Positions 33,861 through 45,940 of a DNA stretch of 64,000 nucleotides are shown here, piece after piece; position 1 is the first letter of the stretch; each line of letters starts with the position of its first letter. The stretch covers positions 1 through 64,000 of the forward strand of contig JAACJM010000219.1 in the NCBI GenBank assembly GCA_013368315.1, read 5' to 3'. The notes beneath the pieces are model-generated. The model saw only the letters and a program-made list of their open reading frames with translations, was not told the origin of the DNA and searched no databases. This stretch comes from Tetrapyrgos nigripes. Lineage: Eukaryota; Basidiomycota; Agaricomycetes; Agaricales; Campanellaceae. The translations under genes were made by a program, and so were the position numbers.

Positions 33861-34791
33861 TTATACAATTCAGTTTAGTATGTAAGTACTGTGATTTACA
33901 GCTATATACGGGTGTTTCGAAGATATGTAAATATAAGAACGGCTTGGTACAACAGGCTGTACCCGGAAAAGACACAAAAGGCTAGATAAACGGGCCTCGG
34001 AACATATGAAACGAATCGGGAAATTTACTAAAGCGAGACCAAGGCGGGAATGGTCCGAACACAGCAGAAAGTCGAAACAGTAATCGACTCGGAAAAATCA
34101 CGGTAACGTGATAGTCAGAAAGTACAACACGAATAACGAACCAGAAAACGAGTGACTAAAGTAGTTACCAATTTTTGGTACTACAGTCCACGGGAACGAT
34201 TTACCCGGTTGTGTAGGGTAAGTCTGGGTCGATATCTCGAGGGTATCTTCTCCAAAACATGTTGTCCTGTTTAGAGGGTCGGTTGAAGGTAGGGTGAGTC
34301 GAGACAAACCATCAAGACCACGAAGAAGAAAAGAAAAAAGAGAGAAAGGCGGAGCAAAAAGGTGAGACAACTGTGGTTCTCTACGGGCTTGCTGTCTTTC
34401 ACCGTCGCCGTGGTCGTCGTCGTGAAGGAAAATGTGTAAATCGTAATGTGACAATTGTGTCGGGGTTAAAAGTTTACGTTTAATAAAGTCTAATCGAGCA
34501 GTGGAACGACGACAGATCGGAATGGAACTCGAGTCTCCTTTCCGGCAGTTTTAGGAGAAGTGTCACTTGGCATTTCAATGATCGGAACTGTGCGACGTGT
34601 TTGGAAACGGCGAGTATATCTCAAAGCAGTGAGGTTAAACGCCCTTACTCTCGTCGTCTCACTCTCCGAGGACGCTCGGTTTATCCTCCTTCTCTTTTTT
34701 TCGTCACCTCTTCTTGACTTTCATCAACCATCGTTCCTCATTCGTATAGCATCATTACGCCACTACGCCTTCACACGCTCCATAAAACATC

Positions 34792-36754
34792 ATGCGTAAC
34801 CCCTTACGGTCCACTGTCCCTCAACCCGGCAAACATGACCGCCAAAAGTCAAAATTACGCTCTTCTCTTGTTTCCCAATCTCGTAAATCACCTCGACGAC
34901 GACGAGCTCAGCATCAGTATGCCCATCGCTCAGCTGGATCTCTTATTCGGCAATCGGGTTTAACTCCTTTTGGTGTTTCCGAGGACACAGATGATGACGG
35001 AGTGTTGGGTTTGAGGCCTAAGTACACTAGAGAATTGCTTTGGTCCCCTGATGAGTATTCCGTCCCTCTCTCGTCTGCCAAAGCTACCGAGTTTCTTCCT
35101 CCTGTTCCCAGGCCGCCTGTCCATGAATTCAATAATCACATCGCATGGTCAACTATTCGTTCTTATCCCCATTTATTCCGCATCACCACTCCTGTCCACA
35201 TCGACATATTCCAATCCCTTCTATCTTCCCATCCCAACCATTCCCTAATTTCCTCCATCTGTTGGTCCCTTCGACATGGATTCTGGCCTTGGCTTCAAAC
35301 AGACCCGACGAATACTCCCAGCATCGTTGATAATTCCCATCGTCCACTCAGAGATCCATCACATTTGCAATTCGTGCATGAACAGCGTGATGTGGAGATA
35401 TCTCTTGGTTGTTTCTCTCCTGCTTTCGGCCCTGATCTCCTCCCGGGAATGACAGCTGTCCCTATCGGGGTTGTACCAAAACCTCACTCCACAAAGCTAC
35501 GTCTCGTTGTTGATCACACTGCTGGCCCTTTCTCTCCCAACTCAATGATTGCTAAATCAGATGCCCATGTACAGCTTGACACTTTGAAGCACCTTGGAAA
35601 AGCTGTCATCAATGCCCAAAAAAAGCACGGACCTCATGCTTGTTTCGTAGTCATCAAGAGTGACGTTTCACAGGCATATCGTCGACTACCATTACATCCC
35701 CTCGCTCAACTACACCAGATCATCACCATAGATGGACAACATCATGTTGATCATTGCAACAATTTCGGGAACCGAGCTGCTGGTCGCGTGTGGTGCAACT
35801 TCTTTGCCCTCGTCATCTGGATTGCCACATTCATCTGGCTATTGCCCGACATATTCCACTATGTGGATGACTGCTTTTCATGGGAGCTTGAGTCGAACAT
35901 GCTTTGGTACGAACCTTACCAAAAACAGTACCCTGCGAAACAAACCCGTCTCCTCCAACTCTTTGATCTACTCGGCATCCCACACGAAGAACCTAAACAG
36001 GAGTGGGGGTCATCTCTAGTTATCATTGGTTTCTCTTTTGATCCTAACACTATGACCATCACTCTCCCTCCTTCCTCACGTCTTGAGCTTATTACAGCTC
36101 TACGACAGTTTGCTCAACCAGGCACTCGTCGACCTCTACGCGATTTTGAACGTCTGGCTGGTTGGTCCCAATGGTCATTCAACGTAGCTCCACTCTTGCG
36201 ACCTGGCCTTTCTCGCATGTACGACAAGATGGCTGGAAAATCGGAAGCTTTTCAGTTGATGTGGGTCAGTGTAGCTCTCTGTAGAGAGCTTCTCTGGATG
36301 GCAGAACGGCTCGAGGCTTCTGATGGTGTTTTACTACTTGATTCACTCGAGTGGTCAACCCTGGATGCAGATCTGGTGCTTTACACTGACGCTTCCGCCG
36401 CTGGAATGGGTATCTGGTGCCCAAGCCTTCATCGGGGTCTCCATTCACTTATCGACAAACCCGAACCATCTCGTATCTTCTTTTACGAAGCGTTGGCTGT
36501 GGTCTCTGCCTTGACATTTCATGTTCAACTCTCTTCATGCTAAACCAGACTATAATCCTCTCCTAATCACTGCTATGAACACCCTCCTCGATAATAACCT
36601 CCAACTCCGTGTTCTTCATATCCCCGGAAGCGAAAATGTCATTGCTGATGCCATCTCCCGTAGCAATTTTGACATTGTTGCGTCCAAACACCCTGAATCT
36701 ACCCTCCATATCTTCAGTCCCCCAGAACTATCCTCTGGTTCCAAATCCATCTAA
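34792..36754 (+). pseudogene. DIRS-type reverse transcriptase / RNase H, broken near the end
   Basis: A 583-codon frame (34792-36543) begins with a basic, gag-like N-terminal segment. The RT follows: TAVPIGVVPKPHSTKLRLVV, IKSDVSQAYRRLPLHP, the polymerase core FHYVDDCFSW (YVDD), and SLVIIGFSFDPNTMTITLP. RNase H begins with VLYTDASAAGMGIW (first Asp) and FYEALAV (Glu). The frame then jumps: the continuation (MFNSLHAKPDYNPLLITAMN, then VLHIPGSENVIADAISRSNF) is in another frame from 36521. A deletion has removed the segment that normally holds the TDN motif, and with it one catalytic Asp. The polymerase part is otherwise open and looks young. Confidence 0.85.
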
Positions 36755-37475
36755 ATGTGTGTTCTCTTATACTCTTCATTAATCCCACTTTCTATCCCTT
36801 GTTATTGTTCATTTCTTTTTTGACTCCTTACCATCGTCCTCTTATGCCTCATATTTATTTTGGTTTGCACCACCGTTATTGATATTCTTTATCTTTATTG
36901 ATTTTCCTTCTTCTATGCTTTTAAACCTTCTCTTATGCCTCACATTCATTTTGATTTGCACCACCATTATTGATATTCTTTATCTTTATTGATTATCCTT
37001 CTTCCATGCTTTTAAACCTTTCAATATTTTCTTTTATTTCTTCTTCTCTATCCCTCCCTCCCATCCCTTTTTCCTTTCCAGCTCTTTAGCGTCCGTCGTC
37101 AAAAAAGTTCCCACTCGGGCCCCGTCCTCCATTTTGGGCGGGGTCGCGTCTCGGCTAAACATTTGTGTGAGCAAGTGAATAGTTGTCTGACCCCATTCCA
37201 GATGGACGAGTGCAGCAAACGATTAGTCGGGGTTAAAAGTTTACGTTTAATAAAGTCTAATCGAGCAGTGGAACGACGACAGATCGGAATGGAACTCGAG
37301 TCTCCTTTCCGGCAGTTTTAGGAGAAGTGTCACTTGGCATTTCAATGATCGGAACTGTGTGACGTGTTTGGAAACGGCGAGTATATCTCAAAGCAGTGAG
37401 GTTAAACGCCCTTACTCTCGTCGTCTCACTCTCCGAGGACGCTCGGTTTATCCTCCTTCTCTTTTTTTCGTCACC

Positions 37476-38051
37476 CTCCCTCCATCCCCAATCTATCACC
37501 CTCTCTCTTCCTTGTAGTTCTACAGGGCTCCAATTCTTCCTTGCACATTCATGATCAACTCTGACGGGAGCGGTGAGATCAAGGCTACTTCTCTCCATCT
37601 AAAACTCGAATAGATTGGAGAGCTCCTCATTTTCTCTCTCGCCTCCACGAGGTTTTCCTCCCATGTTATCTATCAACTCTTTGAACTCTTCCCAATTTTC
37701 CTGCGACCTGATACCCAGTCTCCCTCGCCTAACCTTCCTATGCTCCATTGGAATTCCCTTGTCCTTTCTGTACGCTCTGTCCATTTTTCTTTTTGTCTGT
37801 GCAAGATCTTTCGATGATGTTGGTGCGGTAGGGTCACTCCCTATGCGGCGTGGGTTTTTACCTGAGCTCAGCTAAGACCTTGATAGGCACAGTGCGGTTA
37901 CGCCTGAATAGGGGCCAGGTTTTTCACCCTAACATCATATACAAACTCGGAGAAAGCGCTCATGCATTGTCATTTCATTATCTTATGCTACGTATACCAT
38001 ACAACATTCGTAATTACTTATAGTACCTTACGCACTTCCTGTACTCCTACC
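37476..38051. other. Unique segment between repeats A2 and B2 of the DIRS element
   Basis: It carries a 61-codon minus-strand frame (37599-37784, basic and acidic residues) and no recombinase motifs. It contains polypyrimidine stretches on the plus strand. It may be regulatory or a relic of a second reading frame; nothing definite can be said. Confidence 0.4.
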
Positions 38052-38192
38052 TTAGCGTCCGTCGTCAAAAAAGTTCCCACTCGGGCCCCGTCCTCCATTT
38101 TGGGCGGGGTCGCGTCTCGGCTAAACATTTGTGTGAGCAAGTGAATAGTTGTCTGACCCCATTCCAGATGGACGAGTGCAGCAAACGATTAG

Positions 38193-38775
38193 AAGGTTAG
38201 AAAAAATCGAAGCAAATTCTTTTTTCACGGCGGGAGAGCCAAATGGGGTTACTATTGCATTATCGACATCTGGGGCCATTCCACCATTCACCAAACGTAC
38301 CTGTTCTTCTCTCTCTCGTCGACGTCGGCCTCAAATCCAGCTTGAAACAGAGGGAAATCCTGTTATATACGAGTTCTAAAAGTGGACCATTGCAATAGGA
38401 TTCCCTCCAGAAAGCAGGTCGCTATGCTAATTTCTGCTGACAACTCCCAATTTGCTCCGACCATTGATTCCCAATCCAGCATCCCCTGTCCCATTGACGT
38501 GTACTATCATCTTTCAAGTTCCTTCCAGGAATATAAACAGCTGGTGCGTCCCGGCGCAGTCAGCTCACTAACCACTCACCGAACCCTGACAAAGGATTGG
38601 AAGATGTGTCGTACATGAATGCTCGAAGTACCGCAGGCACAAAGCTGATGCGCAACTTCTGGGTCTGGAAGTTAGCAGTTTGCTTGAAGGAGTGGTGGCG
38701 GAGCTAAATATCGCAAACCGGACATTGTTGGGATGATATTGTAGCTATCATGCTCTCCAATGTCTAGTCATACGT
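38193..38775. other. Interval between DIRS element and duplicated locus, nothing recognised
   Basis: A frame overlapping the end of the DIRS element (38149-38379) runs into this interval and a second short frame lies at 38382-38618. Neither shows a family motif. The frame near 38630-38735 includes AQLLGLEVSSLLEGVVAELN, which may be a gene fragment. Confidence 0.3.
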
Positions 38776-40498
38776 CCTGAGTATGTACATTTTAATCGTT
38801 CTACTCCATCAGACCCTCATATGCTCCTATCTGCTACACTAAAAACCGGCCCTGCATTAAGAACTTGAGGGCCTAGGATGACCAAGTTTGGTCTCGGAAC
38901 TGCACGTAAATACCTTGACCTTTGCTTGATCTCGCACTTTAGTACTCGCGTTGTTAATCATGGAGGCCGCTATCTGGAGCTACGCATATAAGCAGATAAA
39001 CCACCCAGCCAAGCATTCCATCGGACTCTTCCCTTCTCACAGAATGCTCCCGCACTCATATTGTTCTCGCTATCTGCACTTGTCTTTAAATAATGTCGTT
39101 GATGTCGGGAGTAATGTTTTCGTTCCTCAAGTACCCCCTTCCGACCATATATTCACATCTAGCGACGTACCCACAGGACACAATGTGACTATTGCGGGAG
39201 TCAGCACCTACGTTAATACCCCTCCCGAAGGAACTTTTGACACAACCCGAGCGATTGTCATCCTCATGGATATTTTTTGGTTTGGGTGTACGGATAATTT
39301 TGTAAGTAATTGCGCATGCTTCTCCAAGGTCGATTGACTATTTGAAATAATTCTGATGAACGTTGGCGCGCAGCTGCTGGTAAATGATTCCATATGTCTC
39401 CCAGACCGACACTTGGGCAAAAACGGGATTCGCAACGTATATACTTGACTATTTTCTTGGTGATCCTTTCCCTCAAGAGGGTAGCGTCAGTAATCTTGGT
39501 CTAATGAATAGTCCACGCTGTCTGGTTATGCTCTAATAATATTTATATCTAGATTCCTGACGACTCGGCTGTCACGGTACGGAGCCTCACCACACCGAGG
39601 CTATCACGACTGCACCTCTCCTTGCTGACCTTAACGCATTAAGAGTTCAAGGCATCCAACAGATTGGTGTTTCTGGTTATTGTTTTGGAGGTATGTCCTT
39701 ATTTTATTTCTATTGCTCATCCATCATCCGATCATTCCAATTTTCAGGTCTCTACGCAACTCGTCTCACCCAAAACACCATAACCGTCACAAATATGGCC
39801 CACCCCACTCGTCTGGCACCGTCTGGCACTTCCAGACAATTATATCGCGAATTGAACTGTTCCTGTCCAAATTAAGTCAGGAGAATTTGACACCGTTGCA
39901 TTGACTCCAGCCTTGGCAGAGGATATTAATGAGGTTATGGTTGACTATGTTCCTGGGTATAATCATACGGCGTGGGCGGGTGCTGGACATGGGTTTATTG
40001 TTAGTGCGAATGCGGTGAGTATTTATTTTTCAGTATACGGATTGATGTTGATATAGCTAGGTCGGAATCTGACTGGTGTGATCTTTCTACTTAGCCGGAT
40101 CCCATAGAAGTCGCTGCCAAAGAAGGATCGTTTGAGGTTATGTCGAGTTGGATTAGAGCTCATTTCGTCTAGGGCTTTGAGCACGCATGTGCAAAAAGTA
40201 AAGTATGCTGAAGAAAGATTCAGAGAAGAAGTGGTTGAGTATGTACTTGTACTTGTACTATCATGAGCGCGTTCTCCGGAAGAATGACACTATTCGTGTG
40301 CTACGCGAAGGCATCATTCATTTTCATGAGGTGACCAGGATTTACTCGTTTGCTTTTTGGTCCGACTCCCTTCGTCTTTTACCAGGTTACAAGAGACGGA
40401 ATGCGTCAGAATGATCTCCATGCATACTTATGTTCACAAAATCTCTCTAAACCCATATTTTTACGTTGGAAGAGCTCAATAATGTACCTTCAAGCTAG
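38776..40498 (+). repeat. Duplicated segment, copy B (pairs with 3055-4760)
   Basis: Same orientation and same end points as copy A, with scattered substitutions and small indels in exons, introns and flanks. It lies 583 bp after the right end of the DIRS element. The MITE found downstream of copy A (4953-5308) has no counterpart here. Confidence 0.85.
39044..40172 (+). pseudogene. Dienelactone hydrolase, broken second copy
   Basis: It follows the exon plan of the gene at 3300-4464, including the TATA box, the 6-nt CTGCTG exon with CAG before it and a GTAAAT donor after it, and the GVSGYCFGG elbow. It is disabled in several ways: the leader peptide is changed (MLPHSYCSRYLHLSLNN) and no longer hydrophobic; IFGFGST has become IFWFGCT; the exon after the third intron carries an insertion with frameshift (near 39570); and the fifth exon has a small duplication of GTCTGGCAC with frameshift and a stop (near 39856). 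The last exon is almost unchanged (...EGSFEVMSSWIRAHFV). Confidence 0.85.
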
Positions 40499-40589
40499 AG
40501 ATATAGATACATTACTCTGAGTAATTGGGCTTAGTTAATGAGGGGGGTGTGGGCCAGCGCTGAGGCGTGGCTCATACGAGGCCGGATGG

Positions 40590-41889
40590 CGCTGACACGG
40601 AAAACTCCTCGAACCCAGGTAAGTCCGAGAAATTGTCTAGAGGTTGATCTGGCACTTTCTAGGCAGTAACGACCAAGAAATATCTGAAACAGCAATGAGA
40701 TAGTGTAATACCATTTCTGGTATTGCAGGAAGACGCATCAGATGCGGCTAGCCCCTAGATGCGTAGGAAGCTTGGAAATCAAAGTCATGAGCACGCTTCA
40801 ACCCCTATTTCTTTTTCTCTTATTTCTTATCTTCTATGTACCTTACACCATCTCGGCTCTTTTCCATTTACTTCCGTATTTCATTATCCCTTATTCTTGT
40901 CTATAATTCATTTATCCTATTCTCCATCAAACGCGTACATGTATCACAGCTGGAACAAGTTTTATACCTATTTTCCAAACACACCTTTTATACTTATCAT
41001 CTCCTCTGTGTCTGTCTCTTATGCGTTTGAACCTCAATATCTTTCATTTACTTGCTATTTATTGACTCGGGTCTCGAGCCTCATTTTTGTATAAATACTA
41101 GTACTTACATCGAAAATACCAAGTTACCAAGTTCCAACTTCACCAGTCCCAGCCCAAGTCGAATCCTACCCAAACCCCAACCTCTCAGCTCTTTCCCAGA
41201 AAGCCTCTATTCACCCTCTCGTCTCTTTCGTATCCACTGTTTCAATTATCTTTAGTCTGTCTGCCCTAGAGTGGATAGATCAGCACCATTTTCAGCCACT
41301 AGATTATTTTCTTGAACTTACTTCAGTTTCGGGGAGTTTTCTTATTGGTTTATTTCCCCTTCACAACAATAGGAAGATGGGAACTACGAGAGGCTTTCTG
41401 GGAAAAGAGCTGGAAGACTGGGACTTTGGACTGGATTGGCTTAGGCTACTAGGAAGAGTGAAGTTGGTAGTGGATAACTTGGTATATTGTGTGCATGTAA
41501 GTACTAGGTATTTATGTACTATGCACCAAGTCAGTAATAGTAAGAAAATGAGGGATTTCAAGTCTAAAACTTGTAAGAGAAAGACGTATAAGAAGAAATG
41601 AGTATGAGATAGGCTGACAGAATTGGTATAAAACATGTACCAGGCGTGATACATGTATGAGTGTGGCAGGAGTCAAGAGAAATGAAAATATACTAGTGAA
41701 TAAGGAATAATGAATTTGTAAAACAAATGGAACAGAGCTGAGAAGATGTATGGTCCATACAAAGAAGAATAATGATGAAAGAAGAGATAGGGGCTATGAC
41801 TTAGGCGTCACTTGTTCCTGATAGGTCTACATGTCTAGAGGCTGGCTATGTGTGACGGGTCCTCATACAATACCAGAAATGGTATCACA
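40590..41889 (-). mobile_element. Solo LTR, minus orientation, split by a younger LTR
   Basis: In minus orientation it starts TGTGATACCATTTCTGGTAT (at 41889), runs to 41369, is interrupted by the plus-strand LTR at 40704-41368, and continues from 40703 to about 40590 (ACTTACCTGGGTTCGAGGAG segment). Both parts align in order with the inserted LTR, so the two belong to one family. The far end near 40590 is approximate and no duplication was found for this older copy. Confidence 0.7.
40704..41368 (+). mobile_element. Solo LTR inserted in an LTR of its own family
   Basis: A 665-bp unit beginning TGTAATACCATTTCTGGTAT and ending TTCACAACA, with the 4-bp sequence ATAG on both sides (40700-40703 and 41369-41372). 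Together with the interrupted minus-strand LTR it makes a large inverted repeat. The pyrimidine-rich body has no coding frame of interest; frames such as 40759-41094 are LTR sequence. Confidence 0.75.
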
Positions 41890-42361
41890 GTGCAGGAATG
41901 ATAAATACACATTATTTTCTATTTGACTTCTTTACTACTTACCATTAAGAGTATACAAGTACATGTGAAGAGACTACCAAACTACTTTGCTCATGCATTG
42001 AGTCTTCATGAACAGAATCCGTAGAATCAAAAGTGGAAAAGATGAAGGGTGCATCAGAACAGAATTGGGCATTGAGTCGAAATATAGAACCGAGAGTATA
42101 TTCAAAGGGGAAGGGGAAGAGAACTGAAACAACGAGTGATGCAGCACCGCTGCTGTGAAAGAAATCATAGCTAAGCTTACACAGAAGCAACGTTAAAGAG
42201 GGCAACGAAGCAGAGAGGTACAAGTCAACATCATTGTAGGGGAAAAGGAAGAAAAGTCCTGTATATGGTCAGAAAAGAAAAGGAAACCCTGATCGGAGTG
42301 TCTGATATGCAGAAAAAAATGGACAGGAGAAATCGGGACGTAATTGACATAGCCACCTGCA

Positions 42362-42406
42362 GAAATGCAGTGTAAACAACTCAGCCTCATTCTTTGGCCT
42401 CGTGAT
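42362..42406 (-). repeat. TTACGAGGC dispersed repeat, copy 2
   Basis: In minus orientation it reads TCACGAGGCCAAAGAATGAG then GGCTGAGTTGTTTACACTGC, matching 13288 and 61591. The minus-strand frame at 42387-42680 starts beside it but has no recognisable domain. Confidence 0.6.
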
Positions 42407-42699
42407 CAGACTCATCAGTCAATGCTTGACACCTGCATGGACTGAGCACCCCAGTCGTCTTCTCCACCCTTTCGTTGAGCATCAACCACCTGTGGTACTG
42501 CGGCACATATTTAGTAGTGGTAGTTGACTTGGTTTTGGTTCTTTTGATCAATGACTGACTGCTGAGTATTTGGCCTTCACAGAGCGCTCCTACAGACCCA
42601 TCTATATATTTGGCTGTTTTTCTTTTTTCATTGTCAATCCAGTCCAGCTTCTCACATTCAGCCCGTAGAAGGTCACACATAGTAATTACAAGGCCTTTA

Positions 42700-42805
42700 G
42701 ACTGAGTTAATTTATGTCATTCAGAGCAACCTCCCAAATATTTTCCACTCCTAAGGTGGTCTCTACCATTCCCGACAACCAAAATGTCTAGACTTGGTCT
42801 GGACC
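42700..42805 (+). repeat. Copy of an inverted-arm repeat seen at 1313-1440
   Basis: Shared pattern: TGAGTTAATTTATGTC, then TTCCCGACAACC, then a CAGACTTGGTCTGGACCA-type palindrome. It is too diverged to define borders. Confidence 0.5.
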
Positions 42806-43665
42806 ACTCCAATACTTACAGAAACTGAAACACCAAAACAGTGTCATCATTATGATGCATAGGGTCAAAAATTTTTTAAGCCCACCAGCGATCCGACCGA
42901 CCCACCCACCCACTAGCTTATATAATTTACTATATTTGGAAGGTATGGACCATGGTACCAAATTTGGTATATTTGAGACCAGCTGACCAGTGGCTGACAG
43001 GTTTTGACTTTGTTCAAACCCTTTCATCCATCATCCAAATTGCAAAACTGCAATCCATTCTCCACAAAAGTTGGACAACACACTATATACAACACACTAT
43101 ATACACTTCAAGCTCACCCTGTGACTGAGTCTTGTATTCTCAAAGTCAAAATAATGACATCTACGCTGTCTACAACAACGAGCTCAGAAAATTCTCCTTG
43201 TTCTGCGAGTTACTGTGTTACTGTCACGCTCTCAATACATGCATACCATCCATTCTGCCCTGTGTGGTGTTAGGATATACATTACTACAGCCTCCCCCCA
43301 CTACTATCCCCGTTACCTATCTCTCCCTTCCCCTGCTCGAGACACACATAATAGCTTCATGTTGGCTCTCTCACCCTTACTCTCTCCTTTCAGTGACTGT
43401 TCTTACATCTGATAATCATATTTCCATTTCCTGCTGCACAGCTACTGCTTGAGCAGACTTGCTCTTAATCAAGGCTGACATTACTCAGAACAAAAATTTT
43501 TTTTTTCTCCCCAGGATTACTGGAGACTGGATCTAATAGACACACGACCAGGCCATGTAGAATTTCTCACTCGTCTATTCTCCCTTCAGCCATTATACTC
43601 ACGAAATGCAAAATATGTGTTTACAATGTTTGAAGTCTTCAAGAAAGTTCCATTAGTTGTGCCAC

Positions 43666-44120
43666 TGTCACAAACTGCTACAGTTCTTTGTCCTCCTTCC
43701 TCTTCTACTTCATTATTGAACCCATTTTTTGATCATTCGTCTATTGCATTTCCCCAATAAACCTTTTAAACCTTATATTACTGACTTTGAACCTTATAAA
43801 ACCTGTCAAACTCTATAATAACTATCAATCAATCTTCCATTCTATCAATCCTATCTTTCTCCTACATTTTTCCATTTCTCCTACATTTCTCCACTTATGC
43901 ACCTATGTTTCTCCTATCTCTTCCCTATCACTTATTCATTGCTCTTCTATATAAACCACCAGACATTCTAGTTAATCCTTTAGTTTGTTCACTTTGTCTC
44001 TGCTCTGTAGTACTACTACTACACAATGTAGAGCCTAGTCAGGTTATGCTTATCTCTCTATATCTCTCTTTACTCTCAATCAATCTTGTTTTGTGTGACT
44101 TGGGTGGTTTATTATCGACA
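43666..44120 (+). mobile_element. Solo LTR with 5-bp target duplication
   Basis: A 455-bp unit starting TGTCACAAACTGCTACAG and ending TTATTATCGACA, flanked by GCCAC on both sides (43661-43665 and 44121-44125). TG...CA ends and a 5-bp duplication fit an LTR retrotransposon. It is pyrimidine-rich and non-coding. The same LTR family occurs in the opposite orientation at 47028-47504. Confidence 0.85.
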
Positions 44121-44125
44121 GCCAC

Positions 44126-45940
44126 CTGAATATTGCTGCTAAAAGATGTCACTGATTACTGTACTTATGTAGCATACCTTTTCATGTATTTTGGTGGTCT
44201 CCATGATCAGATGGATCTACAGCAGTTTAAATGTACTGTGAGCTGGTCCTCCCTGGAAGTGGTTGATCCCAGGACAATGATGTACCTATTGTACCTATTA
44301 GTATTACATACAGTAGTTACATCAGGTTGCCTCCTGGACCCCTGGCATATCAGTTCTTAGTCCCAGCCTGGGTAATACACTCCTCCTCCTCCTCCTTCGC
44401 CCTCAACATGTGATGTCCCCATGGGGCTTCAGTTGTTTTGTTTGTTTATTTGCTCGTTCATTGATTGTTCTTTCACCACCACCACTGCCTGCAAACACCC
44501 TCCCTTCCCCTGGTTCCAGGCCTGCTTGATTCTCTCTCTATGCATTGCAATATCTATTCCCCTTGTCTCTCTTTTTCACTGTCAGTTTGCTTCTCCAATG
44601 TGCCTAACTTGCTCATCTTTCAGGGCTATCATATGGTTCTTCCAGCATCTGAGGCCCATTTTGGCCTAATGAGTTGCGTAGGGTAGGATAGTGTAGTTTA
44701 GTGTCATTTGGACATGTTCAACATGTCTTTTCGAGGTCTTTATACTGGGTTTACAGTGTATATTCCCTTAGCATGCCCAAATATATAGTTTTGATGCTAT
44801 TCCATGGTATTTAAGAGCTCGTATATCAGGCTGACTTTGCCTCACCATGGATCTGATGCCTCTGTAGTCAAATGATGGTCACAGCTTCAACCAGAGGCCA
44901 AAAACATACTTGTAACTTATGAACAAAAGCGCCTCCAGGTTTGTCCCAGGTCTCCCCTCCCCCAAACAGGTCATGTTTTACTGCACATGCATTGTAGTAG
45001 CACATGAGTTGTAGTTACTAAAAAAAATCATGTATATTTCCAAAAGTAAAGAACAGTTTTTGTTCCTAATCTTGCTCTCCTTGACCATTATGCTACACAA
45101 CACTCAACCAACTCAGCCTGACATCAATCCCAACACTTCGCCTCCCCACATCTGCAACAGCAAAGGCTGCAAGACAACACTGCCACCAGCAGACCAATCA
45201 AGGCAGAGGTGGACTGCATATCTGGCACATAGGGTAGGGGGGGAGGGGAGGATCAGGTCTGCCCAAAAATTTTTCTGACTGCACCTAAAATAAGCTATTT
45301 TGAGCTTGTTTTTCAGTAATTACCTATAGTTGTGCAATTTCAAAAGACTTTCCCACCTTTTTTTGGCTATCTATTCTGCAAGAAGGTGCAAATACACAAC
45401 AAATACTCATTGCAAGTAGAGTTGAGGTCAGCCTGGACAGCTTATCTCTTCTCTTTTTGGCAGTATCAGGTTAGGGTTTGGGCTTATAGTATCTTATCTA
45501 TGGGTCATGTGACTGTATATATACTATATAAGGCAGGTGGAGGGGGGAGGGGGTACTCCAGGTGGTGCTAAAACTTTTTTTGACCCCATGCAAATTTTTG
45601 AAACCTGCCTCCCCCTTGAGACCAATATCCTCAAAAATGCTGCCCGAAATGCCTCCAGAAGACTCGAGAGTGAATGAGTGAATGAAGAACAAACAGACAG
45701 CTGGGAAGAGATAACAAGAAGAGGAGGAGCATCCACCATCACGAGATAATGCGCCAAGTCCTCCTGGTTATGCAGGATCTGATGCAGGAGAGAGTGATGA
45801 TGACAATGGCAAATCTATGAGTTTGTTTTTCTATCAAATAGTGGGTAGTAGAATACTCATGTTATAGGAAGACTATTCTACCAACTACATGATATGATGA
45901 TGGAGAATCCATGGCTTGAGCCCTACGGACATGAGACTCA
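44126..45940. other. CpG-poor stretch, no supported gene
   Basis: Short frames only, without motifs. Two G/A-rich tracts (near 45235 and 45540) precede similar CCCAAAAATTTTT- and AAACTTTTTTTGACCC-like strings and may be ends of an old DNA element that includes the MULE sequence downstream; this is weak. Confidence 0.35.

Larger units (their letters stand above)
34459..38192 (+). mobile_element. DIRS-type retroelement with split direct repeats
   Basis: The layout is A1 (34459-34708), RT-RNase H frame (34792-36754), B1 (37086-37226), A2 (37226-37475), unique part, B2 (38052-38192). A1 and A2 differ at one visible position in 250 bp, and B1 and B2 look identical over 141 bp. This A-B-A-B arrangement is the split direct repeat pattern of Ngaro/PAT-like DIRS elements. 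No tyrosine recombinase frame is found in the element, so it appears non-autonomous, but the near-identical repeats indicate recent movement. Confidence 0.8.

Noticed and set aside
38149..38379. Gene starting in the B2 repeat of the DIRS element
   Set aside because: The start lies in element sequence and the frame runs into unrelated flank; no domain is visible.
42387..42680. 97-codon minus-strand frame as a host gene
   Set aside because: It adjoins a transposon-end repeat and shows no recognisable domain.
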